Shown here: positions 37,091-47,612 of the stretch, piece by piece
How positions within the stretch are numbered: the stretch's first letter is position 1
How the letters are laid out: each line of letters opens with the position of its first letter
Source: Trochalopteron elliotii
Taxonomy: Eukaryota > Chordata > Aves > Passeriformes > Leiothrichidae
Length of the DNA stretch: 64,000 bases
Direction: 5' to 3'
Assembly (NCBI GenBank): GCA_024734555.1
Contig: JANPWX010000173.1
Location: 1 to 64,000, forward strand
Made by a program: the position numbers and the translations under genes
Notes under the pieces: generated by a model
The model's input: only the letters and a program-made list of their open reading frames with translations
Databases searched by the model: none
Told to the model about the DNA's origin: nothing

Positions 37091-37954
37091 ATTCCCTGCC
37101 CCCTCCTCCCCAAAAATGCTAAGTATATGAAAAAGACCAAAGAGAGATGCTAGAACATCTGCTTTAAGTGGGGAATTACCATCATAGTTATGGATTGTCG
37201 TATAGAGAGAAATTCAGGAACAGAGATTTATTCAGATATTTCTCTATTCCTTCTTACTTCTCCCTCTCCCAAAAGCTAAGCTTTTCCCCACAATGAAAAA
37301 TAACAGAGAACAAAACTAAGAAAACAGAACTCACCCCAAAGCTACATCTATATTGCCCATTAATTTAATTCAAACTTCAAAATTTTGTAGCCTACAATAA
37401 AGTGGTACAGTTTAAACAAAATTAGATTGGTGTCTAAACACTGAATCATTTATGAGCACATTACATAAATATATTTACATTTTGTGCTACATTTTTTGCA
37501 TTTGGCCTAAAATGCATCTCTGGAGTTTGAAACTTTATATTATCTGTTTTTGAAACCAAGGCCTTTGGATAATTACAATTATTTTTTATAGAAACAAAAA
37601 CTGCAATCTTTCTAACTTATTTCTAGATGAAATTACAATTTTTGTGGTTGTATTTTATTGTTTTGCTTCAAAATAAATAGTAAAAAAATTGGCAAAAATA
37701 ACATTTAACCTTTAATCTTTATGCCTATTTTTTTTCATGCAAACTTTTCATTAAATACCTTCAGATAGATTTAATTCTGTAAATTTAAATGAATATTTTT
37801 GTTTCAGAATTACCAAAAACATGGAGAGGAATAATAGTTAAATATGATAGTCTCTATCCACTTGTCACTTGTGGCCGAGCTCACATAGATTCAGGTTCTT
37901 GGAAAATTATGCCTGGTTTGCACAATAAAATTACTGCAGATCTTCAAAGTTTAC
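37091..37954. other. AT-rich noncoding stretch, nothing identified
   Basis: No supported gene or repeat. Confidence 0.5.
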
Positions 37955-37991
37955 TTTATTTATTTATTTATTTATTTATTTATCTATTTAT
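37955..37991 (+). repeat. (TTTA)n microsatellite
   Basis: About nine TTTA units with one TCTA interruption near the end. Confidence 0.92.
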
Positions 37992-38374
37992 AAAGGAATA
38001 TCTTAATCACGAGGAAGTAAATGTAGTTGTATACAGAACACTGTTTTCTTGGGTTTTCAGACGAGTCAATAGATAACTCAAACCCTTAAATATGAATGCA
38101 CCAGGAGCTTTTTGCAACTTGTCATAAATATCAGTTATTAAGTTTCAAGTGATACATTAGAAAAAAGTAGATGAAAACATCTCACTCTAGTCCATAATAT
38201 CAACTGGATGTATGCTGACAAAGTAATTGACAGCTGATACATAACATCATGAGGAGGAATTTTATGGCCATTTTAATGAAAATAAGGAAGTGCATATGAA
38301 AGCTACATAGACAAAACACAGGCAAAGTTCAGATACACAGAGGGAAAGATCATAAACAACAATTATCCTAAAAG

Positions 38375-38690
38375 CCTGTGGTGGACTTCTGAGCTGGTGA
38401 GATCTCTCAGAAGTTCTTGTGTCCAGATCATCTTACATAGAGGGCTCCCTATAAGCAACAAGTTTCTAAGCACAGATTTATTAGACTGTAAAGCAAGACA
38501 GCAAATTTTAACAGAAAAAAAAATCAAAGTGACTTGGCCAATCACAGTGTTGATAAAAGGGTTTATACCCAACTCACCCATTGCCTCATATGTCTTTGCA
38601 AGAGTGTCTTGCTTCCAGGCTTGGTTTGAGTCACTCAATAACCTTCTGTGCTGCAGCAAACTCTGCACAGAAAGTGACTTTTTAGAAGCT
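38375..38690 (-). mobile_element. Possible LTR-like segment (minus strand)
   Basis: Read on the minus strand this stretch has the order of signals expected in a retroviral LTR. ATTGGCCAA (about 38541-38533) is followed upstream by a TATAAA box at 38567-38562 in GGGTATAAACCC, then an AATAAA poly-A signal at 38482-38477 about 80 bp downstream, then a 9-bp inverted repeat (ACTTCTGAG/CTCAGAAGT, 38385-38414). I do not recognise the family and cannot define TG...CA ends. The motifs are short, so chance arrangement is a real alternative. Confidence 0.3.
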
Positions 38691-40838
38691 CTTCCTTCTT
38701 CATCAAAATTGACATCTCCCTTCTCCTCTCAGCAGTCTAGCAATCATCCTGTTCAAACTGCCTTTCCTCTAGCTCTTCCCAACATTCCTTGCAGGTTTTT
38801 TTCTCTTCTGTATTTGACCAGGATCAGTAGTCACAGATGGCAAGGATCAATCTCACTTTCAAGTGGCTCTGCTTGACACAGTATTTAAGGAATGAACATA
38901 ATCTAAATATGTTTAAAGGGGAAAAAGACACATATTACCTCTCCTGATGGCTTACTAAGTTGTACTATTTATATTAAAATGGCATCAGAGATGGAAAGCA
39001 AGATAACAAATAATGATCAGATACTGCCATTCACCAATATCCATATTTTCCATAAACACCAAAGGAATTTCATTAACACTGGAGGATGGCATGTTTTTCC
39101 ATGTGCAATCCCACCCACGACTGATCTGACAATCTCTTGAAATCAGTCTGAACTCCTCCATACAACATTTTGAACAGTCTTGTCAGGTCAGAAGTCATGG
39201 GTGATATGCTTAAAATCACTTTCCATCCCCCAAAAGATCTTCATGAACTCTTATATACCCCACTGACATCAAATATAATTTTGGAATTTCCCTCAAGTCT
39301 CTCATGCGACCTCCTCGCCTCAAAGATAAGGCATTGTGTGATGTGAATGAACCTACATTCAGTGCCTCAGGAATGCCATGCAAAGCCAGACAAGCAATTT
39401 TCTGCCAAAATGTGTCTGATTTATTCTGTAACATTCCTAGTAGCCTAGACAAATTTAAATCATAACAAAGACAACAAAGAACAGCTGAAAATTAATATTT
39501 TAATGTATAATAGAAACAGAATTAAACATATAAAAACAGTGACCATTTCAGTTGTAAAATGTGCATATTCTGAAATCCTGTACCTAGTGAATCTGAAGGT
39601 TCAGGACAGTCAAGTGAGTCACTGCTTTTGCAGATATTGTCTTCTATATCTTTCCTGATAACATTCCCAAGCAGGTGAACTCCAGATCTGATAGGAGGAA
39701 ATAAGGGGTGGGTCACATTACAAAATTTGCCACACAACAACTGCAGTGAAAAAACGACTCCTTGACTTCCTCACTAATGGGCACTTACAACGCTTTGGAA
39801 AGACATAACAGTTAACATTTCCCCACAGAGAGGCAATTGCTTTCTAATGTATTTCCTCTGTCTGCTTGGTCAGCTTGGAGCAGAGGCAGATGCATGGGAA
39901 CACCTGACACCTTTTGTGGAGCTGGAGGCAGAGGGGAACGTGGCACAAACACATTAGTTATGGCAAGGGCTTTCCAATCCTCATTTTGACCTAGATTCAG
40001 CAGAGGAGACTGTGCCTTAACTTAATCTAGTAAGATGTCATACCACATTTAAAATAGGAAAAATTTCTCAGTCAAAGTAGTGATATCTTAGATGGCTCAC
40101 TGTAGTGGACACTCACCAGTGAACATCATTCTCTGCTGTGTTTTGGTTACTGTCAATGCTAGTCACTAACAATCCCAGCAGCCAAGAATGACTTTTCCTA
40201 CTTATCACAGACACATTTGGTTTCCTGCAGCTCTTAACCTTTCTAAAACTAAATCACTAGACAATTAATTGATTTATCATTGTTGTCTAGGAAGAAACTA
40301 AATTGGTGGAAAGAGGAGAAGATGTCAATATTATTATCTTGGGTCAGACAGTGGCTTGGCATGGGATGTGAGTGGGCACATAAATTAATTTATGTGCTTT
40401 CAGGTAAAACATTAAAGTATCTCATGGTGAAACTGTAAAGCTAACTAGTAAATTTCTGCAAGGATAGGATGCCACAGGACATTGTGAAGTTTTAAAGAAG
40501 ATTTAAATTAATTTCTACTTGTTCTTGCTTTATCTTCCTCCTAAGATAATTCTGATATTTCTTTTGAGAAAAGAATCCTTCAGAGAAAATAAAATAAGAA
40601 GTTTATTATTCATTATTTTGCCTATAAAGTGTTTTAATTTGTTGGCCAACCCTCTCTCCTTTACCAAACTCTTCCAGAGCTCTGGTTACAACACAACCTG
40701 TCTGGTGTCTTGCTGGACCCAAGTGCCCTGCTGTACAGCCTGCAGCTGCCTCTTTCAGCCATGAAACCTCAATCTCTTGGTTAATTCAATAGATACCTCC
40801 TCCTTCTGTCTTTTCTCCATTTCTCCCTTCATCTTGAA
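38691..40838. other. Noncoding stretch, nothing identified
   Basis: Less AT-rich in places than the flanks, with a 159-codon plus-strand frame (38397-38876) overlapping the possible LTR. That frame has no recognisable domain and is rich in S, F and L from T-rich DNA. Confidence 0.45.
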
Positions 40839-41662
40839 TGCTGCAGTTTACCCCTAAGCCCTTGTACAGGGTACAGGTGCCCAGCCACTGGTCAGCTGGG
40901 GAGGGCTGCCAGGGGTGGACCTCCCAGGAGGAGCACAATCTGTTCCAGCCCACCCACTTCCAGGACACAGCTGAACACCTCAGCCATGGGTGGGGTGCCC
41001 CTGAGAACGTGTGTTCAAGAAAGGGTAAATAATGCTGCAAGCAGTTGAGAGAGAGGAGCGAGAGAAAAGTGTGAGAAACAGTCCTGCAAATACCAAGGTG
41101 AGAGGAGGGAGAGAGGGTGCTCCAGACACTGGAGCAGAGATTTCTCTGCAGCCCTCAGGGAGGACCATGATGAAGCAGATATTGTCACTGGGGAGGATAT
41201 CACACTGGAGCGGATGTGCATGCCCTGAAGGAAGGTGCAGCCTGTGGAAAGACCCCTATTGAAGCAGGGAAACAGCGTGAGGAGGAAGGAGCAGAAGAGA
41301 GGAGCTATTATGGGTTAGCTATTAACCCCCATTTCCTATCATTCTGCACCACTGTGGGGGAGGAAGTTTGGAGTAAGGAGTGAAGTTGATGCTGGCAGGG
41401 GGGAGGGATGGGAGGAAGGTATTTTAGTTTTTGTCTTCATTTCTCATTATCCTATTCTATTCTTAATTGGAAATAAATTAAATTAATCTTTCCCAGGGTG
41501 AGTCAGTTTTACCAATGACATTAATCAATAAGCAGTTTACCTGTTGTTTATGTCAACCCATGAGCTTTCCCACCCTATTTTATACTTGTCTTGTTGAGTA
41601 GGTGGAGAGGGAGAGAGAAGCTAGGTGGGCATCTGGCAGCCAGCCTTGGTAAACCCACCATA
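40839..41662 (+). mobile_element. Solo LTR of an avian endogenous retrovirus (type A, copy 1)
   Basis: About 820 bp in plus orientation. It starts near TGCTGCAGTTTACCCC, passes through a GC-rich segment (CCAGCCACTGGTCAGCTGGG, near 40881), then a GAG-rich segment with repeated 'GGAGCAG' motifs (41130-41300). A poly-A signal AATAAA lies at 41472-41477, followed by a tail with TCAACCCATGAGCTTTC, GGTGGGCATCTGGCAGCCAG and AACCCACCA at the right end. This order matches a common avian ERV-L-type LTR as I remember it. No gag, pol or env sequence follows, so it is a solo LTR. The left boundary is approximate and no target duplication is evident. Confidence 0.82.
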
Positions 41663-43891
41663 TCCTGCCCCCTCCTCCCCCCAAAAAAGGGGAAAAGAAA
41701 CAAAATAGGACCACCACTCTGTTTTTCACTCTGCTCAAGTACTGCATATGCATTCAGCCCAGAGTAAGTCATGTGTAAACAAAACAAAGATCCAAATTGC
41801 TGGAGCACAGACTGGTTTAATATTGTAGGAGTCTGATTGCTAGCACTTTAAAATGCTCATAATTCATAAGTGTTCCTTCAATATGATTACACACAATCCT
41901 GTCTGACTTTCTCTCCATTTCTTACTAGTGGATTCCTTGCGGGGCTCAGAGGAGCACTATAGCTGTTTATAATGGGAGCTTTTGCAGAGGAGATAAAGAA
42001 CTAACTAGCAGAGAGGAAAGGGTAGGGAAGATCCTTATCAAGTTTTTTGCTCTTTAACAAGGAGACCTCCTGTGACATCACATTCTTAAATTTCACCCAT
42101 GCAGAGGTCAGTGCATACAAAGACAACCAAATTTTCCACATATTACAGTTAAAATTTCACCTAGTGTGTTTGCTGCCTGCTCTGCAAGTAAGCCACTCCT
42201 AACACATCCTTGAGTCCTCACACCTTGTTATTCACCTGTTTGCCTGCAGATTTCCTGGCTGTGGAGCAACATGTATTTTAAAATAGCTCTGTTAGGCAGT
42301 CATTCAAATCCTGCCCCTCATCTTGTCTCTGTAATTACACCCAGAGGCACTTACCACACTGCCCCTGATCATAGACCTGTCTGCTGCATGCTTTGGCTCA
42401 CGTGGAATTATGCTAATGACAGGGGTCACATGGAGGCCTTTGATGATCAGTATAATGCCCAACACAACCTTCTGAACATTTCCACCCAGTAAATAATGTA
42501 GCATTTACCTGACAAATTTATTCCAGAGATTACCTGACGAGTTTATTTTCCTGCTTATGGAAGTAATTGGCACCCTCTTGTGGTGCATGGCTTATACTGC
42601 TTGACAGCTCACCCCGATGCCATAAGCAGCACCAAAAGTATGGTGCCAATTTCTGCAATGATGACAAAATCACCTACAAGCCCTGGGAAAAAAAAAAAAA
42701 CACTGCTTAATTCAGAAAGCAGAATCAACTACATTCAGATGCTTAGATTTCAACCCACCATGCTGTACAAAGTGAAAAACAATTAAGAAGAAACCATTCC
42801 TTTTTTCAGTCCCTACACATTTGAAAAACTAGACAACTCCAAACCAGCCTACACTTTTATATTTTCTTTGGTTTAAGATGAAAGTTTACAAAAACACCAT
42901 TGACAATTAAAATGGAGTCAAGCAGGAAGATACCAGGACTATGAAACTTGCAGTTTCTTTCTTAGATGTGTGTCTCTTCCTACAGAAAATGTTATAGTAG
43001 AATAAAGATATAACTTTTTGTTTAGTTTTCTTGGGGTTTGTTTTTTGTGGGTTTTTTTGTGGTTGTTAGTTTGGGTTTTTTTCACGTTTTACAATAGCAA
43101 AGTATAATTTCACTGACAGAGCAAATCTAAATCAAATTTCAGATTGGTTGGGCTGACAGGTAGGAACAAGGAAGCTGCTTTATTGGTGCCTACCCGGTCA
43201 TGCAGAAGATTATGTAAGCTCCCTCAAAGCACTCGTTCATAGAAAGGGCAACACACTGAACTGTACGCATCACGTGTCATGGTATGAAGGGCAATAAGGC
43301 AAATATTATCAGACCTGCGGCTGTGTGTGCCCTCATTCTTTTTCTTTTTGTCAATGGAGCGTTACTGCTGACAATATTGAGAATGTCATGGCCATTACTC
43401 TGACAGCATATGAACTAGTGGGGAAGAGATGATCGATTTTTCAAAATTATATCCTTTGCAGACAGATGTTCACATTTATAAAGTAGAGGTGGAAGCTACA
43501 GTTTATTCAATGCTGTCCCAACAACCATTTTGGCTTCCATATAATAATTGGAAATGTTCAATGGAAAGAATTATCTTAATCATCTTTTCCTGATTAAAAA
43601 CCACAGGTATTTTGCATAATGTCAACAGAGCCTTGTAACTGTTTTCATGGAAACGCTTCAGGTCATGCCTTTTCTCTTAAGAAAGGGAACACTGAATAGA
43701 TCCAGTGGCAGGGAGAACCACCATGTTTTGGACCCAGTTTGCTTATTTCAGAAGTAAGCTGGTAGAGAGGGGCAATACTCTTGAGTATTTCTATCATCAT
43801 CCTTGATGATCATCATTATGAAGAGGAGATGATTGCCTCTCTCTACTTCATATATAGTGAAACTGAAATTAAGATCTGCAAGATAACTTCT
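41663..43891. other. Noncoding stretch between two type-A LTRs; no retroviral coding sequence
   Basis: No primer-binding site, polypurine tract or retroviral coding frame was seen, so the two flanking LTRs are not the ends of one surviving provirus. The segments 42390-42560 and 43261-43420 have a mixed, motif-rich composition unlike the surrounding DNA. A T/G-rich tract occupies 43018-43083. Confidence 0.6.
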
Positions 43892-45656
43892 TGTATTGTG
43901 TTTGCACGGCCAAACTTTGGTAGTGGCAGGGTTACAGGGGTGGCTTCTGTGAGAAGCTGCTAGAAGCTTCCTTCATTCTAGCAGAGACAATCCTCGGCTG
44001 CTCCAAAGTTGGACCTGCTGCTGGTCAAAGCTGGGCCAATTAGAAATGATGGCAATGTCTCTGTCACTAACATATTTAAGAAAGAAAATAACGTAATTGT
44101 ACAGTTGTAATTGCAGCCAAAAAGAGCAGGGTGAAAACATGTGAGAGAAACAACTCTGTAGACACCAAGGTCAGTGGAGAAAAAGGAGGAGGAGGAGCTC
44201 CTGGCCCTGGAGCTAGAATTCCTCTGCAGCTTGTGGAGAAGGCCATGACAAAGTAGCTGTGTCCCTGGAGCCCATGGAAATCCATGGGGATGCAGAGATT
44301 CACCTGCAACCCATGGAGAAGACCCATACCAGAGCAGGTGATGCCTGAGGGGAGGCTGTGAACCCATGGAAGGTCCATGGAGGAGGAAGCCCCCACTGAG
44401 GCAGCCTGTTCTTGAAGGACTGAACCCCATGGAAGAGTGATCCCTGCTGCAGCTGTTTGAGGGAAGGACTGGGGGATGGACTCACTTTGCAGGAGTTTGT
44501 GTCGACCTATTGCTCGTGAGTTGGACTCACATTGGGAAAGTTCACAGAGGACTGTGTCTTGAGTTGCAATATATAACCAAAAGCATGTATTCTATCCCCA
44601 GTCTGTTGAAACCAGTTGAAAAGGTGTTTTTTTCTTTTTAACTCCAGGGGGAGGGGAGGGGGCGGGTGTCTTCTGTTAATAAGCCAGCTGTTAAAAACAG
44701 GGGGAGCAGTGTTCTTATATCTTCCATGACCCATCCTCCCTCCCTTTAATGGGCCATTAAGGCTCACCACATGACTGATAACATTACATCATCCCATCGT
44801 GAGGTGCTGCACCCCGTGGGAGGGCCCAAGCATTCCTGCCTGAATGAAAGCTGAAATTCAGCACAGCAGGAGAGTCTGTTTTACTGCTGGATTCCCAGAG
44901 GAAAGACCAGACCCATCTCACTACCACTGGACCCTTTTACAGGATCATCTCTTCTCCAACAGAACCACATATCTTAATCCAGGAGGATGTAACTGGACTG
45001 CTACTGACACCCTGAATAGGTATCAGGTTGTATTTTGCCTCTCTCAGTGTTCCTAGGACTTTCTGATTGTTTGTTTGTTTTACTACGTTTGTATTTTTTT
45101 AAATATTCCTAGTAAAGGACTGTTATTCATATTCCCTTATCTTTGCCTGAAGTCCCCTAAATTGCAAAATTATAATTCAGAGGGAGGAGGTTTACATTCT
45201 TCATTCCAAGGGAAGCTCCAGCTTTTCTTCCCTGGCAGACACCTGTCTTTCCAAACCAAGACAAACTGTCTCTCATGGGAAGAACCTCCTGGTGAAGCAG
45301 GAGAATGACTCTTTTCTTTGAGCAGGAGGAGAAAAAATATATGATCGCTGACCATAAGCCCCATTCTCTCTGCAGCACTGGGGGAGGAGATAGAGCTTGG
45401 GAAGGAGGGAGGGATGGAGGCAAGGTGTTTTTAGAGTTTTTTACTTTTCATTATCCTGTTCTGATTTTATTAGCAATAAATTCAATTAATATCTCTAATT
45501 TAAGCCTGTTTTGCCCATGACAGTATTTGATGATCTCTCCCAAGGTTCTTATCTCAGCTCATGAACTCTACATTATATTTCTCTCTCCTGTCCAGTTGCA
45601 GAGGAGAGTGAGAAAGTGGCTTTGGTGGGCGCTGGCATACAGCCCAGGTTAACACA
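43892..45656 (+). mobile_element. Type-A LTR, copy 2, interrupted by a type-C LTR
   Basis: The left part, 43892-44554, starts TGTATTGTGTTTGCAC and carries the promoter segment GTGGCTTCTGTGAGAAGCTG and a TATTTAA box at 44073-44079. It continues with the GAG-rich segment and several degenerate 'CCCATGGA' units (44260-44430). The right part, 45264-45656, resumes with CTGTCTCTCATGGGAAG and carries AATAAA at 45475-45480. It ends with GGTGGGCGCTGGCATACAGC and AACACACA-like bases. Removing the inserted 44555-45263 leaves about 1,056 bp, a full-length LTR. Its 5' third differs from copy 1, so it is a different subfamily. No internal retroviral sequence adjoins it. Confidence 0.85.
44555..45263 (+). 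mobile_element. Type-C solo LTR, copy 1, nested in a type-A LTR
   Basis: A 709-bp element with TGTCTTGAGTTGCAAT at the left and CCAAACCAAGACA at the right: TGTCTTG/CAAGACA are perfect 7-bp terminal inverted repeats. It contains a GGGAGGGGAGGGGGCGGG segment, CACTGGACCCTTTTACAGGA (also in the copy at 49422) and an AGTAAA poly-A-like signal at 45111-45116. The flanks GACTG (44550-44554) and AACTG (45264-45268) match at four of five bases, as expected of a 5-bp target-site duplication. The host LTR reads continuously across the site once this element is removed. Confidence 0.9.
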
Positions 45657-46051
45657 CTAAGCTTGTGCAAGGTCACATAGGCTGCCTGCATCAAGCTTCT
45701 ACTGCCAATTTGTTGTCCCCCAAACACAACCATCTTCCACTAAGCTCTAGAATCGACTTTGGTAATTAATATTTTCCACTTAATTTTAATAAATTACACA
45801 CCACCGAAAAAAGGTATAGGTCAGAAAGTGTCTTTGAAAGTCACATGGAAAAGATTCTTATTCCAAGAAGACATGACTTCCATGAGGCCTCTCATTGATC
45901 AAGATTCTTCCAATTCAGCAATGTATTACAACATATCTGTTAAAGAAATGCAGGTATTCATAGAAAAATATTTTCCTTCGTCATCATTTAAACTTTTCAT
46001 TTTGGACATATGTGAGATTTTGTGAGACATATGTCAGAAAATAAGCTATAA
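45657..46051. other. Noncoding stretch, nothing identified
   Basis: AT-rich sequence between the nested LTR and the next CR1. Confidence 0.5.
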
Positions 46052-46345
46052 TTGTAGAATTAATCAGGATAGATTTGGTTGGAAAGGACTTTACTTATCA
46101 TCTCGTTCCAATCACCCTGCCATGGGCAGGGATGCCATTCACTACTAGATCAATTTGCTCAGGACCTCATCTAACCTGGCCTTGAACACTTCCAGGGATG
46201 TGGCATCCACAACTTCTCTGAGCAAACAATTTCAGTGCTTTACCACCTTCTGATTAAAGAATTTCTTCCTAATATGTAATCTAAACCTACTCTTTGTTTA
46301 ATACCATTGCCAATTTGTAACATCCTGGGCACTTAAATCCAGGGC
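46052..46345 (-). mobile_element. CR1 LINE fragment, 3' end
   Basis: Minus-strand CR1 3' end. The plus strand shows TTTGGTTGGAAAGGACTTTA, then CACCCTGCCATGGGCAGGGA, then GGCCTTGAACACTTCCAGGG and AAAGAATTTCTTCCTAATAT, the reverse complement of a typical CR1 tail and ORF2 C-terminus. Probably the same insertion as 46615-47612, separated by about 270 bp that I cannot match to CR1. Confidence 0.93.
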
Positions 46346-46614
46346 TAAACCTGGGTAAATACAAAGGAGGAATACTGACCAGATACCCTCAAAAGTTAAA
46401 AATCACATAAAAGCTTACTGGCAAATTATGGAAAATCAAAGAATTTTGGCAAATGATCTAGTTCAACACAGTACAGACTTAGCCCAACCAACAAAGAAAC
46501 CTTTAAACCCATTCGATGTTAACAATGTTACATAAAAAGAGAGTTAGAAGAAGGAGAGAAAAACAGAAAGACATGGAAGATATAGAAAAACAGTGCTCCA
46601 GGCTGTGTGTCACA

Positions 46615-47612
46615 ACAGCTAAAGAAAGGGGCAGAATCACCTGCTCTGACCTGCTGCCCACATCTTTTCTTGTGCAGCCTCAGATGTACTTTGCCTGTTG
46701 GACTGTGAGCAAAGTTGGCTCATGTCCAGTTGTTTACCCACAAGAACCCCTAAATCCTTCTCTTTCTAAATTTTTTTCAAAAGATTGCCATGACCCAAGT
46801 GCAGTACCTTGAACTTGTTGAATTTCATGAAAGTCTTATGGGCCAACTTCTTAAGCTCATCCAGGTGCTCAGATGGCATCCTATCCTGTTGTGTCAACTG
46901 CACTGCCCACTCAGCTTCATGTTATTTGCAAACTTTCTGGGTGTGTGCTTGATCCCACTCAGGTCCCATAGGCTTGTGGCTGTTTAACACCATCAAGTGA
47001 TCCTGGACCTGCTATTCGCTTATAGCGGTAGGGACTTCATTCATCCCACACCCATGCAGAGGACCAGGGACTTGAGAGAAGTAGGAAGGCCAATGCCTGT
47101 TAAGATTGAGGAAAAAACCTCATTGAGTGCTTCAGCATTCCAATCAGTTGCCACCAGTTCATCCTTCTTGTTTCCCCGGGGGACACACATTGTCTTTGGT
47201 CTTTCTTTTCTGATCTGTGTACTTTTAGAAATCCTTTATTAAATTCTTCATGTCACTTGCCCAGTCCTGCTCTAGTCTAGCTTTGCCTTGGCTTTCCTAA
47301 CTGCATCCCTACACATTCAAAACATATCCCTGTACTCTACCCAGGTCACCTCTTTCTACTTCCACTGTCTGTGGATTTCTTACTGCTCAGTTTAAGGAGC
47401 AGATCCTTGCCTAACCATGACAGTTTCAGGCCTGCCTTGCTCCATTTCCTACACACCAGGACATAAAACTCTTGTACTCTAAGAAAAGTGGCCTTAAAGA
47501 GTTGCCAGCTGTCCTTAAGGACAGTTTCACAGAGGATCTCATTCACCAACTCCTTAAGCAGCTGGAAGCTGGCTCTTGCAAAGTTCAGCGGTTTGACTTC
47601 ACTCCTCATTAT
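46615..47612 (-). mobile_element. CR1 LINE fragment, ORF2 with an internal deletion
   Basis: Minus-strand CR1 body. At the right, residues FQLLKELVNEILCETVLKDS and SWQLFKATFLRVQEFY (about 47570-47460) match the linker between endonuclease and reverse transcriptase. At 46915-46945 AGTTTGCAAATAACATGAAG (minus strand) is the degraded FADDTKL catalytic box of reverse transcriptase. The roughly 250-residue stretch that should separate these regions is mostly missing: only some 100 bp near 46990-47090 lie between them. So the polymerase fingers are deleted, and the copy is dead. Confidence 0.9.

Noticed and set aside
38397..38876. 159-codon plus-strand ORF
   Set aside because: It overlaps the LTR-like signals on the other strand, is S/L/F-rich from T/C-rich DNA, and matches nothing I recognise.
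41663..43891. Interior of a provirus between the two type-A LTRs
   Set aside because: No retroviral coding frame, primer-binding site or polypurine tract, and the two LTRs belong to different subfamilies.
43978..44430. 150-codon minus-strand ORF
   Set aside because: It is antisense to the type-A LTR; LTR sequence is noncoding and stop-poor here.
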